Of a DNA stretch of 64,000 nt, positions 24,465 through 31,796 are shown piece after piece. The DNA lies in the NCBI GenBank assembly GCA_963728765.1, contig CAVSKX010000004.1, positions 248,001-312,000 of the forward strand, given 5' to 3'. Source of the DNA: AC-32 sp963728765 (GTDB lineage: Bacteria; Actinomycetota; Thermoleophilia; Gaiellales; Gaiellaceae). The notes under the pieces are model-generated. The model had not been told where the DNA came from, did not search any database, and saw only the letters and a list, made by a program, of their open reading frames with translations. How positions within the stretch are numbered: position 1 is the stretch's first letter; every line of letters begins with the position of its first letter. The position numbers and the translations under genes are program-made.

Positions 24465-25256
24465 TCACTTGATCTCTATCACCGAGCCGCAGGGCCTTGT
24501 GAGAAAGGGCCTCTTAGCGTCGTGCGAGATGACGTCGTCGAGACCCGACGCACGAGGGCGGATGTGCGGCTGGAGTCTCAGGAGCTGCTCGGGCACGCGG
24601 ATGCCGAGCGGCCGAAGTCGCTCGGCAAGCTGGCGGAAGTACAACTGCTCGGTGGCCGCGATGTCGGCGTCGAGCACGGCCCGCTTGAGCTCGGCCTCGC
24701 TGGCTCGCCCCCGGCGCTCGGCCAGAACCTTGCGGTACTCACTCCGCAGCTCGTCGATCGTTTGGATGTGCGCCAGCGCGGTCTTAGCCCACGCCATCGT
24801 CGCCTCCGACGCAGCCTGAGACGGAACCCCACAGTCGGCCGCCCAGGCTGGCGCGCGGCACGGCCGGCGCCTCGGTGTCGGCATAGAGCGAGCCAAGCGG
24901 AACCGCCGCTTCCTCGCCGGCTCCCTCGACGGGCAGCTCGTAGCCGAAGTCGACCGGGCCTTCCTGCTCAAGCTCGTAGCCGCGCATCGAGGATTGCGGC
25001 TGCACGAGCTCGCCGCCCCACGCGCGCGGATCTGAACGGTCGACGCTCGCGCCTTCCACCCCGAGCGCCCGGACTCCATCGTCCGGACGAGTTGCCTGCT
25101 TGGAATACGAATCGTGCCGCCGACGCTGAGAGCGGGAAGCTGGCCTTCTCGCCCCCACCGGTAGGCGGTGGGCCGGCTGACCCCTAGCGCCGTCGCGACC
25201 TCGGCGATCTTGAGCAGCCGCGGGAGCGGCTCATATGGTGCGTCTGTGTTGTCCAT
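24465..25256 (-). CDS. Excisionase-like HTH protein (composite frame)
   Basis: From ATG 25256 the first ~60 residues are an Xis/MerR-type winged HTH: LLKIAEVATALGVSRPTAYR, WGREGQLPALSVGGTIRIPS. The frame stays open to 24465 (263 codons), but the middle ~85 residues are Arg/Ser/Pro-rich and look out of frame. The last ~110 (MAWAKTALAHIQTIDELRSE onward, ATG 24797) look like a separate small helical protein. Most likely an excisionase of ~60-70 residues with a damaged 3' end, followed by one or two further small genes. It would control excision of this element. Confidence 0.55.
   Translation of the reverse strand: MDNTDAPYEPLPRLLKIAEVATALGVSRPTAYRWGREGQLPALSVGGTIRIPSRQLVRTMESGRSGWKARASTVQIRARGAASSCSRNPRCAATSLSRKARSTSATSCPSREPARKRRFRLARSMPTPRRRPCRAPAWAADCGVPSQAASEATMAWAKTALAHIQTIDELRSEYRKVLAERRGRASEAELKRAVLDADIAATEQLYFRQLAERLRPLGIRVPEQLLRLQPHIRPRASGLDDVISHDAKRPFLTRPCGSVIEIK
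24784..25158 (-). CDS. Possible small acidic protein in alternative frame
   Basis: In a second frame overlapping the middle of the HTH reading frame, residues such as SSMRGYELEQEGPVDFGYEL and VEGAGEEAAVPLGSLYADTE have natural composition, while the HTH frame does not. The stop at 24784 overlaps the ATG at 24797. It may be the true continuation of the HTH protein after a frameshift, or a separate gene; start unknown. Confidence 0.3.
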   Translation of the reverse strand: MGARRPASRSQRRRHDSYSKQATRPDDGVRALGVEGASVDRSDPRAWGGELVQPQSSMRGYELEQEGPVDFGYELPVEGAGEEAAVPLGSLYADTEAPAVPRASLGGRLWGSVSGCVGGDDGVG

Positions 25257-25480
25257 GGCGCAAACATAGCAGGCGTCTCGGCCAACCCCGTCCGCGTTCC
25301 CATACCCGCTGCGTAGGAGATAGAGCCGATGCTGCTCGTCCAGATGGGGCGCGCCGTAAACGCCGCGAGCGATCGGTCGTGCATTACCCCGCCCCAAGCT
25401 CGGGGGCGGCCGACTAGAGGGGGTCGATGACCCGGGCCACGGCCGAGCGGGCTACTAGGCGGCGGGCGACGCGGAAGGGG

Positions 25481-25642
25481 CTAATACCACTTCCCGCGTA
25501 CGAACCCACCGAAGGCGACGAGCCCGATCAGGCCGATGATCAGCCCGATCCAGAAGCTCCAGAAGACAACGACGATGATGCCGACGATGACCAGGATCCC
25601 GCCAAGCGTTAGTCCCCCGTATCGACGTTCTGGCGCGGCCAT
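25481..25642 (-). CDS. Small two-helix membrane protein, 53 aa
   Basis: A short hydrophilic start (MAAPERRYGG) is followed by two closely packed hydrophobic helices (LGGILVIVGIIVVVFWSFWI and GLIIGLIGLVAFGGF) and a basic end. ATG 25642 lies 6 nt after GGGAGGAG, a strong ribosome binding site. Hypothetical; no family recognised. Confidence 0.65.
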   Translation of the reverse strand: MAAPERRYGGLTLGGILVIVGIIVVVFWSFWIGLIIGLIGLVAFGGFVRGKWY

Positions 25643-25717
25643 TTTCTCCTCCCTGCCTTGAGGATCGTTCAGAGACGATCGGAGTGTGTCATCCAGGACT
25701 GGCCCGGGCCAGGACAC

Positions 25718-25891
25718 CTAGTTCTTGAACTCCCGCTCGGCACACGCCGGCCAGTAGAAGAAGACCTCGGCCACCTCATCGACGTTCTCATCGCAACCGA
25801 GGTACGCACGCCAGCGCTCGTCGTCGGCGGGTAGCCAGGCGGCCTGGCACTCCTGGCATGTCGGGATCAGGGCGACGCCCTCGGCGCTCAT
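25718..25891 (-). CDS. 57-residue Cys-rich (zinc-ribbon-like) protein
   Basis: MSAEGVALIPTCQECQAAWL holds the first CxxC pair; two further Cys lie at residue 33 (LGCDE) and 50 (WPACAEREF). ATG overlaps the stop of the upstream gene (ATGA), indicating coupling. A fragment with the same C-terminus (FYCPACAKREF) occurs beyond attR at 28951-29031, so the family recurs in elements at this site. Such small ribbons often accompany phage genes, but function is unknown. Confidence 0.65.
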   Translation of the reverse strand: MSAEGVALIPTCQECQAAWLPADDERWRAYLGCDENVDEVAEVFFYWPACAEREFKN

Positions 25892-26362
25892 CCGTACTTG
25901 CGCTTGTAGGCGAGCTCGGCCTTCTGCGCCTGCTTGAGCGTCAGCGTCCCGTTGCAGACCTTCCGCTTCCAGGCGGTCTCCTTCGGGTCGCTCTTGTGCG
26001 CCTGCGGCCAGGGCTCGGGCCAGAGATTCTTCGGTGAGCGCGGGGCGCCGCCGAGCTCAAGCGAGATCAGGTGGTCTTCCTCGTAGTGCGCGGGGAACGG
26101 GTCGACGTAACCCCACTGCGACAGCTGCTGTTTCTTGAGCGCGTTGGTGTAGCTCGCAGGCGGCCGGATCTTCGCCGTCCAGCCCTTGACGCAGATCGTC
26201 TTTCCGATCCTCGCCTGGGTCACCTTGTAGGTAGCGGGCACCGGGCGTGTGGGTCGGGAGGATCACGGCGCTCACGCGCCCGTACGCAATGCCGCCCACA
26301 AACAGCGCGACGAGAGCGGCGAGGGCCACAGCTACTGACAGACTGCGGAGGTTCGAGGGCAC
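25888..26362 (-). pseudogene. Frameshifted exported HNH-like protein
   Basis: GTG 26362 opens a signal peptide (VAVALAALVALFVGGIAYG). The frame is then lost near 26240, and the mature domain continues one frame over as PATYKVTQARIGKTICVKGW, HYEEDHLISLELGG with a downstream NLWPEPWP, to the stop at 25888. The D-H-L-(I/V)-x-LELGG plus N pattern resembles HNH nucleases, with His and Asn in metal-site positions. One indel separates export signal and domain; an internal GTG could express the domain without a signal peptide. Confidence 0.6.
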
Positions 26363-26426
26363 TCGCCTGAAGCTTAGGGCGTAGGCTCGCCCTTCAACCA
26401 GCGCAGAGGATGGGTCGCTTGGAGCC

Positions 26427-27294
26427 ATGAGTGCTAGATCGCTTCGACTCCTGCCGGCCTGCGCACTGGTCGCGCTCGCCGTGGTCGGTGCTGCGGGCGC
26501 CTCGAACTCCGCCTCCTTCACCGACCGCCTGAGCGACAAGGTCGATGTATACGAGGGCGTCGACATCATCGGCCTCCAGGTCTCGAACGACGACGCCGGA
26601 ATCCTCACCTTCCATGTGACTGTCGCAGGCCACAAGAAGAAGCTTGGGTACAACGACGGCATGATCGACGTCCTGCTCGACCTTGACCAGAACCCCGACA
26701 CGAGGAGCATCTACTACGGCACCGAGGTCGGGTTCGAGCTGCAATCGAGCGGCATCGGCTTCCTGCGACTCAGGGGCGCCACCATCAGGGGCGCTCCCCG
26801 CCCGCCATCTCTGCACGGAGCGTTCAGCAATGGCACCGCGAGCTTCACCGTCAAGGCGGCAGACCTCGGCCTTGCGCCGAGCGCCGGCTTCAACGTGCCC
26901 GTGCGCGCCGTCGCAGACTGGGCCCCGGACTACCGCAGCTTCAACTACCAGATGGTGCCGGGAACACCACCGCTCGATCCCGGCCCCGATACCCGCGCGC
27001 CGTTCGTTCACGCGATGTCCTCGGTGGGGCACCACCGCTACGGCGCCGAGCTCAACTACAGGGCTGGCCGATGGTCGCGGCAAGACTGCCGATGTGATTC
27101 GCATCTGGCGCGGAGCCCGACTGCTGAAGGAGTTCCGCGAACGACTCCAGAACACGAATCCGTTCGTCTGGTACACCGAGGTCTGGCGGATCCGCCACAA
27201 GGTTCGCCCTGGGCGGCTGCACTTCTGCGTCCGCTCCTTTGACGCGGCCAGGAACGAGAGCAAGTCGAGCTGCGCGAAGCTTGAACTCTTGTAG
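26427..27294 (+). pseudogene. Frameshifted secreted protein
   Basis: ATG 26427 starts a signal peptide (LLPACALVALAVVGAAGAS) and a beta-rich ectodomain (DIIGLQVSNDDAGILTFHVT, VDRNP-like Asp-rich DVLLDLDQNPDTRS). At about 27064 the frame shifts; ADGRGKTADVIRIWRGARLL and a C-terminus with two Cys (HFCVRSF and SSCAKLE) follow in the next frame to 27294. One-base repair gives a ~288-residue exported protein. No enzyme motif recognised. Confidence 0.6.
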
Positions 27295-27453
27295 TCACAG
27301 GCGCGCGGGCCTCGCACCACTAGACTCGAGGGCCGTCTGGCTTCGGAGGGGAGAGAAGCGTCACCTCGCAGGGCCATTCCTGCGTTCTCGCTCACGCCGG
27401 CCGGACGGACGTGGTTGACTCAGTACGTACCTGCCGCGTCCCGCGTGCCGCCG

Positions 27454-27735
27454 ATGATGAGGTTGCTCTACAAGCCGTTCGCAATCGTTGCTGGTCTCGT
27501 TGCCAGCCGGGCAGCGGGGGCGATCTTTAAGAGGCTGTGGGCGTTTCTCGCCAAGGAGACGGAGATGCCACAGGCCATGGAGCAGTCCCGGCGCTGGACG
27601 GAGGTCGTCGCGGCGGCGATGCTCAAGGGCGCCGTCTTCGGTGGTGTGAAAGCCTTCGTGGATCGGATGTTCGCAACCGAGTACTTTCGCCGGACCGGCG
27701 TTTGGCCGGGAAAGATCGGTAAGCCTCAGGACTAG
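27454..27735 (+). CDS. DUF4235 family membrane protein
   Basis: 93 residues. It matches the actinobacterial DUF4235 pattern: MRLLYKPFAIVAGLVASRAA, a glycine/alanine-rich helix, FKRLWAFLA, WTEVVAAAMLKGAVFGGVKA as the second helix, and RTGVWPG near the end. Usually a small integral membrane protein of unknown role found in many actinobacterial genomes. The start is either ATG 27454 or 27457; an upstream TTG is less likely. Confidence 0.8.
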   Translation: MMRLLYKPFAIVAGLVASRAAGAIFKRLWAFLAKETEMPQAMEQSRRWTEVVAAAMLKGAVFGGVKAFVDRMFATEYFRRTGVWPGKIGKPQD

Positions 27736-27772
27736 GACGGGCCGGCGTGCGCATCCGAGACGACGAACACCG

Positions 27773-27816
27773 GGGTCGCGTTGCAGCGCCCGGGCGTTCG
27801 GCTCGCCGCCCGGCCC
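27773..27816 (+). repeat. 44-bp direct repeat with hairpin, copy 1
   Basis: Starts GGGTCGCGTTGCAGCG and contains the hairpin arms CCGGGCG and CGCCCGG. It recurs at 28561-28604 in the same orientation with one mismatch. The two copies flank the secreted-protein gene at 27873-28424. Confidence 0.7.
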
Positions 27817-27872
27817 TCAGTCGTACACCAATGAAGGCAGAAGCCGCGCGCTCGGCGCGGGCAGCCCGCCCT

Positions 27873-28424
27873 CTATGTCAGCGCAGCGCAGATCGCAGCG
27901 GTTGTCGCCGCGTAGGTGCCGCTCATCGAGACGATGCCGCTCGTCTCAAACGTCGTGACCGGCACGCCGAGGTCGTCGAGGAACAGGATCGTCCCGTCGG
28001 CGACGAGCTGCCCCGAGCCGGGCGGGGCGGTGCCGGTGAAGCTGGACGTGTTCACCCCAGTGATCGTGAAGTGAGCCGGACTCCCGGGCTCGATCCCTTC
28101 CGGGTAGACGGCCTGCGACGTTCCGTTCATCGGCCGGGTGAGCGAATTACCCGTGTCCGGCGAGCTGTAGGTGATGCTCCCGTTCAGCGTGTCGACCTCG
28201 TGCGCAGGCGAACCGTGAGCCGCGGGGAAGAACGTCACCGACACGCTGACGGTGGCGGTGTCGAGCACCGTCGTGCCACAGGCATTCGACAAGTAAAAGT
28301 CGTCAAACGTGACGTCGCTAAACACGACCTCCTCGCGGATCGGCGCATTCGCACCCGCAGTTGGGATCACGATTGCAGCGATCAGCGCCACGAGGGTCGC
28401 GGAGAAACCAAGCCTGCCTAGCAT
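27873..28424 (-). CDS. Secreted beta-sandwich-like protein, 183 aa
   Basis: ATG 28424 follows GGGAGGGAGAG. A signal peptide (FSATLVALIAAIVIPTAGAN) is followed by a beta-rich Ser/Thr-rich ectodomain (VVFSDVTFDDFYLSNACGTT, GTSQAVYPEGIEPGSPAHFT) with only two Cys. No known domain. It lies between two copies of a 44-bp repeat, a cassette-like arrangement, and reads toward the DUF4235 gene. Confidence 0.65.
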   Translation of the reverse strand: MLGRLGFSATLVALIAAIVIPTAGANAPIREEVVFSDVTFDDFYLSNACGTTVLDTATVSVSVTFFPAAHGSPAHEVDTLNGSITYSSPDTGNSLTRPMNGTSQAVYPEGIEPGSPAHFTITGVNTSSFTGTAPPGSGQLVADGTILFLDDLGVPVTTFETSGIVSMSGTYAATTAAICAALT

Positions 28425-28560
28425 TGCCCTCTCCCTCCCAAAGCCGCAGTTGTAACCAGCGGCACGATCTTCTCTCACTCGCGACCCCGGGTCAACGAGC
28501 GCAGCGCCGGCAAGGCCACTAGCGCCGTGGTCTCAGACTCCGTGGCTTCAGCGAGGGGCC

Positions 28561-28604
28561 GGGTCGCGTTGCAGCGCCCCGGCGTTCGGCTCGCCGCCCG
28601 GCCC
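28561..28604 (+). repeat. 44-bp direct repeat with hairpin, copy 2
   Basis: Second copy of the repeat at 27773-27816, same orientation, differing at one position in the hairpin arm. The 788-bp spacing encloses one gene. Origin unknown. Confidence 0.7.
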
Positions 28605-28618
28605 ACGGGACTGAGTTA

Positions 28619-28640
28619 GTCCACGCTCAGTCCACAAACC
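28619..28640. promoter_or_regulatory. Candidate integrase arm-type site (right)
   Basis: GTCCACGCTCAGTCCAC then AAACC, matching 23869-23890 at 18 of 22 positions. It lies about 90 bp inside the right att copy. Confidence 0.4.
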
Positions 28641-28727
28641 CAGGCCGAGACGGCACTTCGGGCGTCAGCTAGTGAGCCGCAAGCCCGCTTCCCGCCACGG
28701 TTCGCCAGATCCCTCCACGGCCCTCAG

Positions 28728-28761
28728 AACCCCGTGGAGGTTCAAGTCCTCTCATCCGCAT
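28728..28761 (+). repeat. att site (right copy, duplicated tRNA-Leu 3' end)
   Basis: Identical over 34 bp to the tRNA-Leu 3' end at 23792-23825. There is no upstream tRNA half, so it is not a functional tRNA. The following ~34 bp are also similar to the sequence after the tRNA. Confidence 0.85.
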
Positions 28762-28955
28762 ACGTGAGACGTTCAGGGGTTTCACGCGGTTAGCGCAGCA
28801 GGTGCCGTACGTCGCGTCGATCTGCGCGATCGAGGTCCCATGATGCACGCGAGGTCGAATAGCTGCACGCCTCCGGCGATCGCCCACGAGGCGAATGTGT
28901 GGCGCATGTCGTAGACCTTGCCATGGACGATGCCCGCGGCACGAAGCGCCGGCGA
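28748..28955 (-). pseudogene. Tyrosine recombinase (integrase) C-terminal remnant
   Basis: In reverse: LRAAGIVHGKVYDMRHTFAS, WAIAGGVQLFDLACIMG, then after a one-base shift TSIAQIDATYG. These are the conserved box-II residues of phage-type integrases: Arg-His in MRHTFAS, the downstream helix, IMGTS, and the Tyr nucleophile in ATYG. The N-terminal and core-binding parts are missing and the frame is broken, so it is inactive. It reads toward the att core, the usual position for int, but from the outer side of the right repeat. Confidence 0.75.
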
Positions 28956-29031
28956 CGATCTCGATCAGCCGGCCGAACTCGTCTTCTACTGCCCGGCATG
29001 CGCCAAGCGCGAGTTCGGCGATGGTTTGTAA
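28951..29031 (+). pseudogene. Fragment of zinc-ribbon-like protein
   Basis: The frame DDLDQPAELVFYCPACAKRE followed by FGDGL and a stop resembles the C-terminus of the 57-residue Cys-rich protein at 25718-25891 (EVAEVFFYWPACAEREFKN). The N-terminal half is absent and overlaps the integrase remnant. It is a leftover of a related element. Confidence 0.5.
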
Positions 29032-29141
29032 TCATCCCCAGGTGCTTCGGGTGAGCGGCGCAGCCTTCCCGATGCAGTAAGAGCGGCCTCTCGCGTCGTC
29101 GCTCACTCGGGCCTGATGATGCCCAAGTGGAAAGGGGAGCC

Positions 29142-29333
29142 ATGTCGGCCATCGAGGCGCCTTACGAGCAGGACATCGAACGACTCGTGGAGCGGCTTGA
29201 CCGCGAGGAGAATGCGGAACTTGCGTTCCTGGCACGCGAGGCGATGATCATGCTCAACCTGGTCGACCGCGTGCGGCCTGGCCTCATCGACACGATCCTC
29301 GACGAGTGGGAGTCGAATGCCGACGTCTTGTGA
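29142..29333 (+). CDS. Small acidic helical protein, 63 aa
   Basis: ATG 29142 follows AAAGGGGAG. The product is a single acidic helical protein (DIERLVERLDREENAELAFL, then REAMIMLNLVDRVRPGLIDT). No family recognised. It is probably real given the ribosome binding site and composition. Confidence 0.55.
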   Translation: MSAIEAPYEQDIERLVERLDREENAELAFLAREAMIMLNLVDRVRPGLIDTILDEWESNADVL

Positions 29334-29705
29334 CGTTCTGCTCGTCTCTCGGCCCGTGCGGATGCACATGCGATCCAAACAGCCTTCACACCGCCCGGGC
29401 CGCATCCTTCGGGCCGCTCCCTCAGAACGCCCGGTGCTTGGCCTGCAAAAGGAGCAGACCCCGAGTCGGCGGATGATCCTTCGTCTGATCATCCGCTGAC
29501 CCGGGCCTGTAGTTGGCCCCACAGCGCCATACGACCTCCCTTTCGCCGCGGGAGACGAGCCGGCAGAGGCGTGCCCATGCTCCCGGGAGGTCGGTGCCAC
29601 GGCAGCAGCCTTCCCCCTGGAGGGGACTCTGCCGGTTCGGCTCCGCCGCTCGCCGGGCCCACCACGCTTGCAGAGCGGACCCGGCGGTGCGATGGAGTCA
29701 GTCGA
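29334..29705. other. Intergenic region with one hairpin
   Basis: No supported gene. GCGGATGATC (29469-29478) and GATCATCCGC (29487-29496) form a 10-bp stem with an 8-nt loop, which could terminate the 29142 transcript, although no T-run follows. Confidence 0.5.
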
Positions 29706-30128
29706 TCAGAATCGCGTCTCGGCCTGGCGCCTGAGCGTCTCGGCGCCCTCGCCCCAGCGGACGATCAGGGTGTAGAGCACGAGGATGTTCAGGGCCATCA
29801 TCGTCAGCGCCCACAGCGGGTACGAGGAGCTCCCGACGAAGCCGAGCTGCAAGAGGAAGTTCAGGCTGGCGATGACGATCGCGGTCCAGCGCGCCCAGTT
29901 GGCCCCGGCGAGCAGCGCGAAGCCGACCACGGCGAGGACGAACGACCAGAGCAACGTGATCCAGCCCCAGGTGCTGAGGTCGAAGACGATGATCTGGTCG
30001 GGGGTGACGTGGTAGTACGAGCCCCGGATGATCGCCGTCAGCCCTTCGAAGAAGTCGATCATCGCGATGATCAGGATCAGGATCCCGCTGAAACGGATCC
30101 AGCCTGCCCAGGTCTCGCTTCCTGCCAT
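29706..30128 (-). CDS. Four-helix membrane protein (DUF7144-like)
   Basis: 140 residues with four transmembrane helices: WIRFSGILILIIAMIDFFEG, WGWITLLWSFVLAVVGFALL, WTAIVIASLNFLLQLGFVG, and LWALTMMALNILVLYTLIV. The spacing and GLTAI / YYHVTPDQIIVFDLSTWGW loop match a common actinobacterial DUF of membrane proteins. ATG follows AAAGGAGCC. Function unknown. Confidence 0.75.
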   Translation of the reverse strand: MAGSETWAGWIRFSGILILIIAMIDFFEGLTAIIRGSYYHVTPDQIIVFDLSTWGWITLLWSFVLAVVGFALLAGANWARWTAIVIASLNFLLQLGFVGSSSYPLWALTMMALNILVLYTLIVRWGEGAETLRRQAETRF

Positions 30129-30250
30129 TTCCGGCTCCTTTCGCGGCGGATGTGCTGCGCCGTTCTGCGGTCAGGGCCGCTTTCCTGCAGGGGCTTGCAT
30201 CGCCCTTTACGGCAGTTCGAGTCTGCCCCACGCCTTCGAGGGAGCCGTTC

Positions 30251-30691
30251 TCAGCCGCCGAGCGCGGCGAGGACTTCGTCGGCATGCCGGTCGGGGTTCA
30301 CCCGCCGCATCACGCGGGCGACGTTGCCGTCGGCGTCGATCACGAATGTCGAGCGCTCGTATGAGTTCTTGCCCTCCCGCGCGACGCCGTAGGGCTCGCC
30401 GAGCTTGTGGTCGGGGTCGGCAAGCAGCGTGAACGGGAGCGAGTACTTCGACTTGAAGCGCTCGTGTGAGGCCTGTGTGTCGGCGCTGATGCCGAACACC
30501 TCGGCGCCGGCTCGCTGGAACTCCGACCACGCGTCCCGGATCCCGCAGGCCTGCCGTGTACAGCCCGGTGTGTCGTCCTTGGGATAGAAGTAGAGGACGA
30601 CCGGCTTGCCACGGAGATCCGACAGCTTGACGGTCCCGCCGCTGTCGCTCTCGAGCTCGAAGTCCGGTGCGGGCCGGCCCTCTTCGACCAC
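30251..30691 (-). CDS. bcp: Thioredoxin-dependent thiol peroxidase (Bcp/PrxQ)
   Basis: 146 residues. The PrxQ motif FYPKDDTPGCTRQACGIRD is near 35-53, with the peroxidatic Cys in PGCT and a second Cys five residues later, as in Bcp; Arg in the family position follows (SYERSTFVID). It reduces hydrogen peroxide and organic peroxides with thioredoxin. The GTG start is 6 nt behind TAGAGT. It diverges from the 30719 gene. Confidence 0.93.
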   Translation of the reverse strand: MVEEGRPAPDFELESDSGGTVKLSDLRGKPVVLYFYPKDDTPGCTRQACGIRDAWSEFQRAGAEVFGISADTQASHERFKSKYSLPFTLLADPDHKLGEPYGVAREGKNSYERSTFVIDADGNVARVMRRVNPDRHADEVLAALGG

Positions 30692-30718
30692 GCGCGGACT
30701 CTAGCTACCCTCACCGGA
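30692..30718. promoter_or_regulatory. Overlapping bidirectional promoter (bcp / membrane protein)
   Basis: The 27-bp gap has TAGAGT in reverse (30703-30698), 6 nt before the bcp GTG, and TACCCT forward (30706-30711), 7 nt before ATG 30719. Neither start has a Shine-Dalgarno. Confidence 0.5.
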
Positions 30719-31099
30719 ATGAGGCGAGGCTTTCGCGACATGAATCCGACGCTGCGGGGATTCCTGATCATCGCGCTGATCGCGCTGGTGGTCGTCGTCC
30801 TCCAGCTGGAGGCGACGCTGACGGCGCTCTTCCTGCTCGCGCAGATCGCGTTCTTCCTCGCGATCGCCTACTTCATCTTCCTGCTCTGGCGCGACCGGCG
30901 GCAGGAGATCTCGATGTGGTCACAGCGCTCGCGGGTCGTCTTCTACGGCTCGGCGGTGTTGATGGTCGTGAACGTGGCCGCCCGCTTCTTCGTCGGGGTC
31001 GGGAACGGGCTCAACCTGCTCGTCTTCCTGGCCGTGTTCGTCCTCGCCGGCTTCGCCATGTGGCGCGTCTGGCGCGACGAGCACTCGTACGGCTACTAG
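30719..31099 (+). CDS. Small membrane protein, about four helices
   Basis: 126 residues. Hydrophobic segments: LRGFLIIALIALVVVVLQLE, ALFLLAQIAFFLAIAYFIFL, VFYGSAVLMVVNVAARFFVG and NLLVFLAVFVLAGFAMWRVW. A short basic loop follows the second. ATG 30740 is an alternative start. No family recognised; its stop overlaps the convergent hemQ gene by 4 nt. Confidence 0.7.
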   Translation: MRRGFRDMNPTLRGFLIIALIALVVVVLQLEATLTALFLLAQIAFFLAIAYFIFLLWRDRRQEISMWSQRSRVVFYGSAVLMVVNVAARFFVGVGNGLNLLVFLAVFVLAGFAMWRVWRDEHSYGY

Positions 31100-31785
31100 A
31101 CCTCGCTTCTGACCGCGGCGCCGTCGAGCTCGTCGAGCGCATCGCGGATCGGGACATGCTTTCCGACGAAGATCGGCGTGTCGCGTTCCGTGTAGCGGCT
31201 TGCTTCTGACTCGCGCAGCGTCAGCATCAGATGCATGAAGTCGGCTGGCTCCTCGCACTCGAAGACCGTCATGAACTCCTGGTCGTCGATCCCGAACGAG
31301 TACGTCGTGTGGTTGTAGATGGTCGAGAACTCGTGCCCGACGCGCATGTGCTCGTCCATCGCGCGCTGCCGGTCCTCCTGCGACAGCGAGTACCAGGAGC
31401 GCAGCTTCACGAACGGGTAGACGACGAGGTACGGCGAGCCCTTCGGGACGACCTGACGCGGCTTGCGCGCCTTCGTGTACTCGGACGCCTTCGTCGTCGC
31501 GAGGTACGAGTACGGCGTCGTCAACCAGCCGGCGAGCGGCGTCCCGTTGAGCGCGGCGCCGAGCTCGCCCAGGTCCTCGTAGCGCTCGGTGATCTTCCAG
31601 AGGAAGAAGTCGCACTCCGGCCGCACGCCGGTTGTCGAGTAGGCGCGCAGCGACGCCATGCGGCCGGCGAACTCCTCGACCACGTCCGCGAAGGCGTCCT
31701 TGCCGGCCGCGCGCTCGTCGATCGGGAGCCGCCGCCAGGCGGGGTCGACGCGGAAGAACGTGTAGGCGACGTACTGGCCGGCCAC
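31096..31785 (-). CDS. chdC: Coproheme decarboxylase (HemQ/ChdC, chlorite dismutase family)
   Basis: 229 residues in the usual HemQ size range. Family blocks: FFRVDPAWRRLP at the start, FFLWKITERYEDLGELGAAL, PYSYLATTKASEYTKARKPR, then YPFVKLRSWYSLSQEDRQRA, MDEHMRVGHEFS with the candidate heme-ligand His, and FGIDDQEFMTVFE. The Tyr in PYSYL is in the position of the catalytic Tyr. It converts coproheme to heme b in the coproporphyrin-dependent pathway of Gram-positives. The GTG lies 8 nt behind TAGGCT. No other hem genes are adjacent. Confidence 0.88.
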   Translation of the reverse strand: MAGQYVAYTFFRVDPAWRRLPIDERAAGKDAFADVVEEFAGRMASLRAYSTTGVRPECDFFLWKITERYEDLGELGAALNGTPLAGWLTTPYSYLATTKASEYTKARKPRQVVPKGSPYLVVYPFVKLRSWYSLSQEDRQRAMDEHMRVGHEFSTIYNHTTYSFGIDDQEFMTVFECEEPADFMHLMLTLRESEASRYTERDTPIFVGKHVPIRDALDELDGAAVRSEV

Positions 31786-31796
31786 GGCGGAAAAGC

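Larger units (their letters stand above)
23826..28761. mobile_element. Decaying integrated element at tRNA-Leu (about 4.9 kb)
   Basis: Bounded by the exact 34-bp duplication of the tRNA-Leu 3' end. It contains an excisionase-like HTH gene, several very small genes, three frameshifted genes, DUF4235 and secreted proteins, and paired AGTCCAC repeats near both ends. No intact integrase lies inside; an integrase remnant sits just outside the right repeat. No phage structural, replication or conjugation genes are seen. Interpreted as a remnant of an integrative element or satellite. Confidence 0.7.

Noticed and set aside
28728..28761. Second tRNA-Leu gene
   Set aside because: Only the T arm and acceptor 3' strand are present; there is no 5' half, so it is an att duplication.
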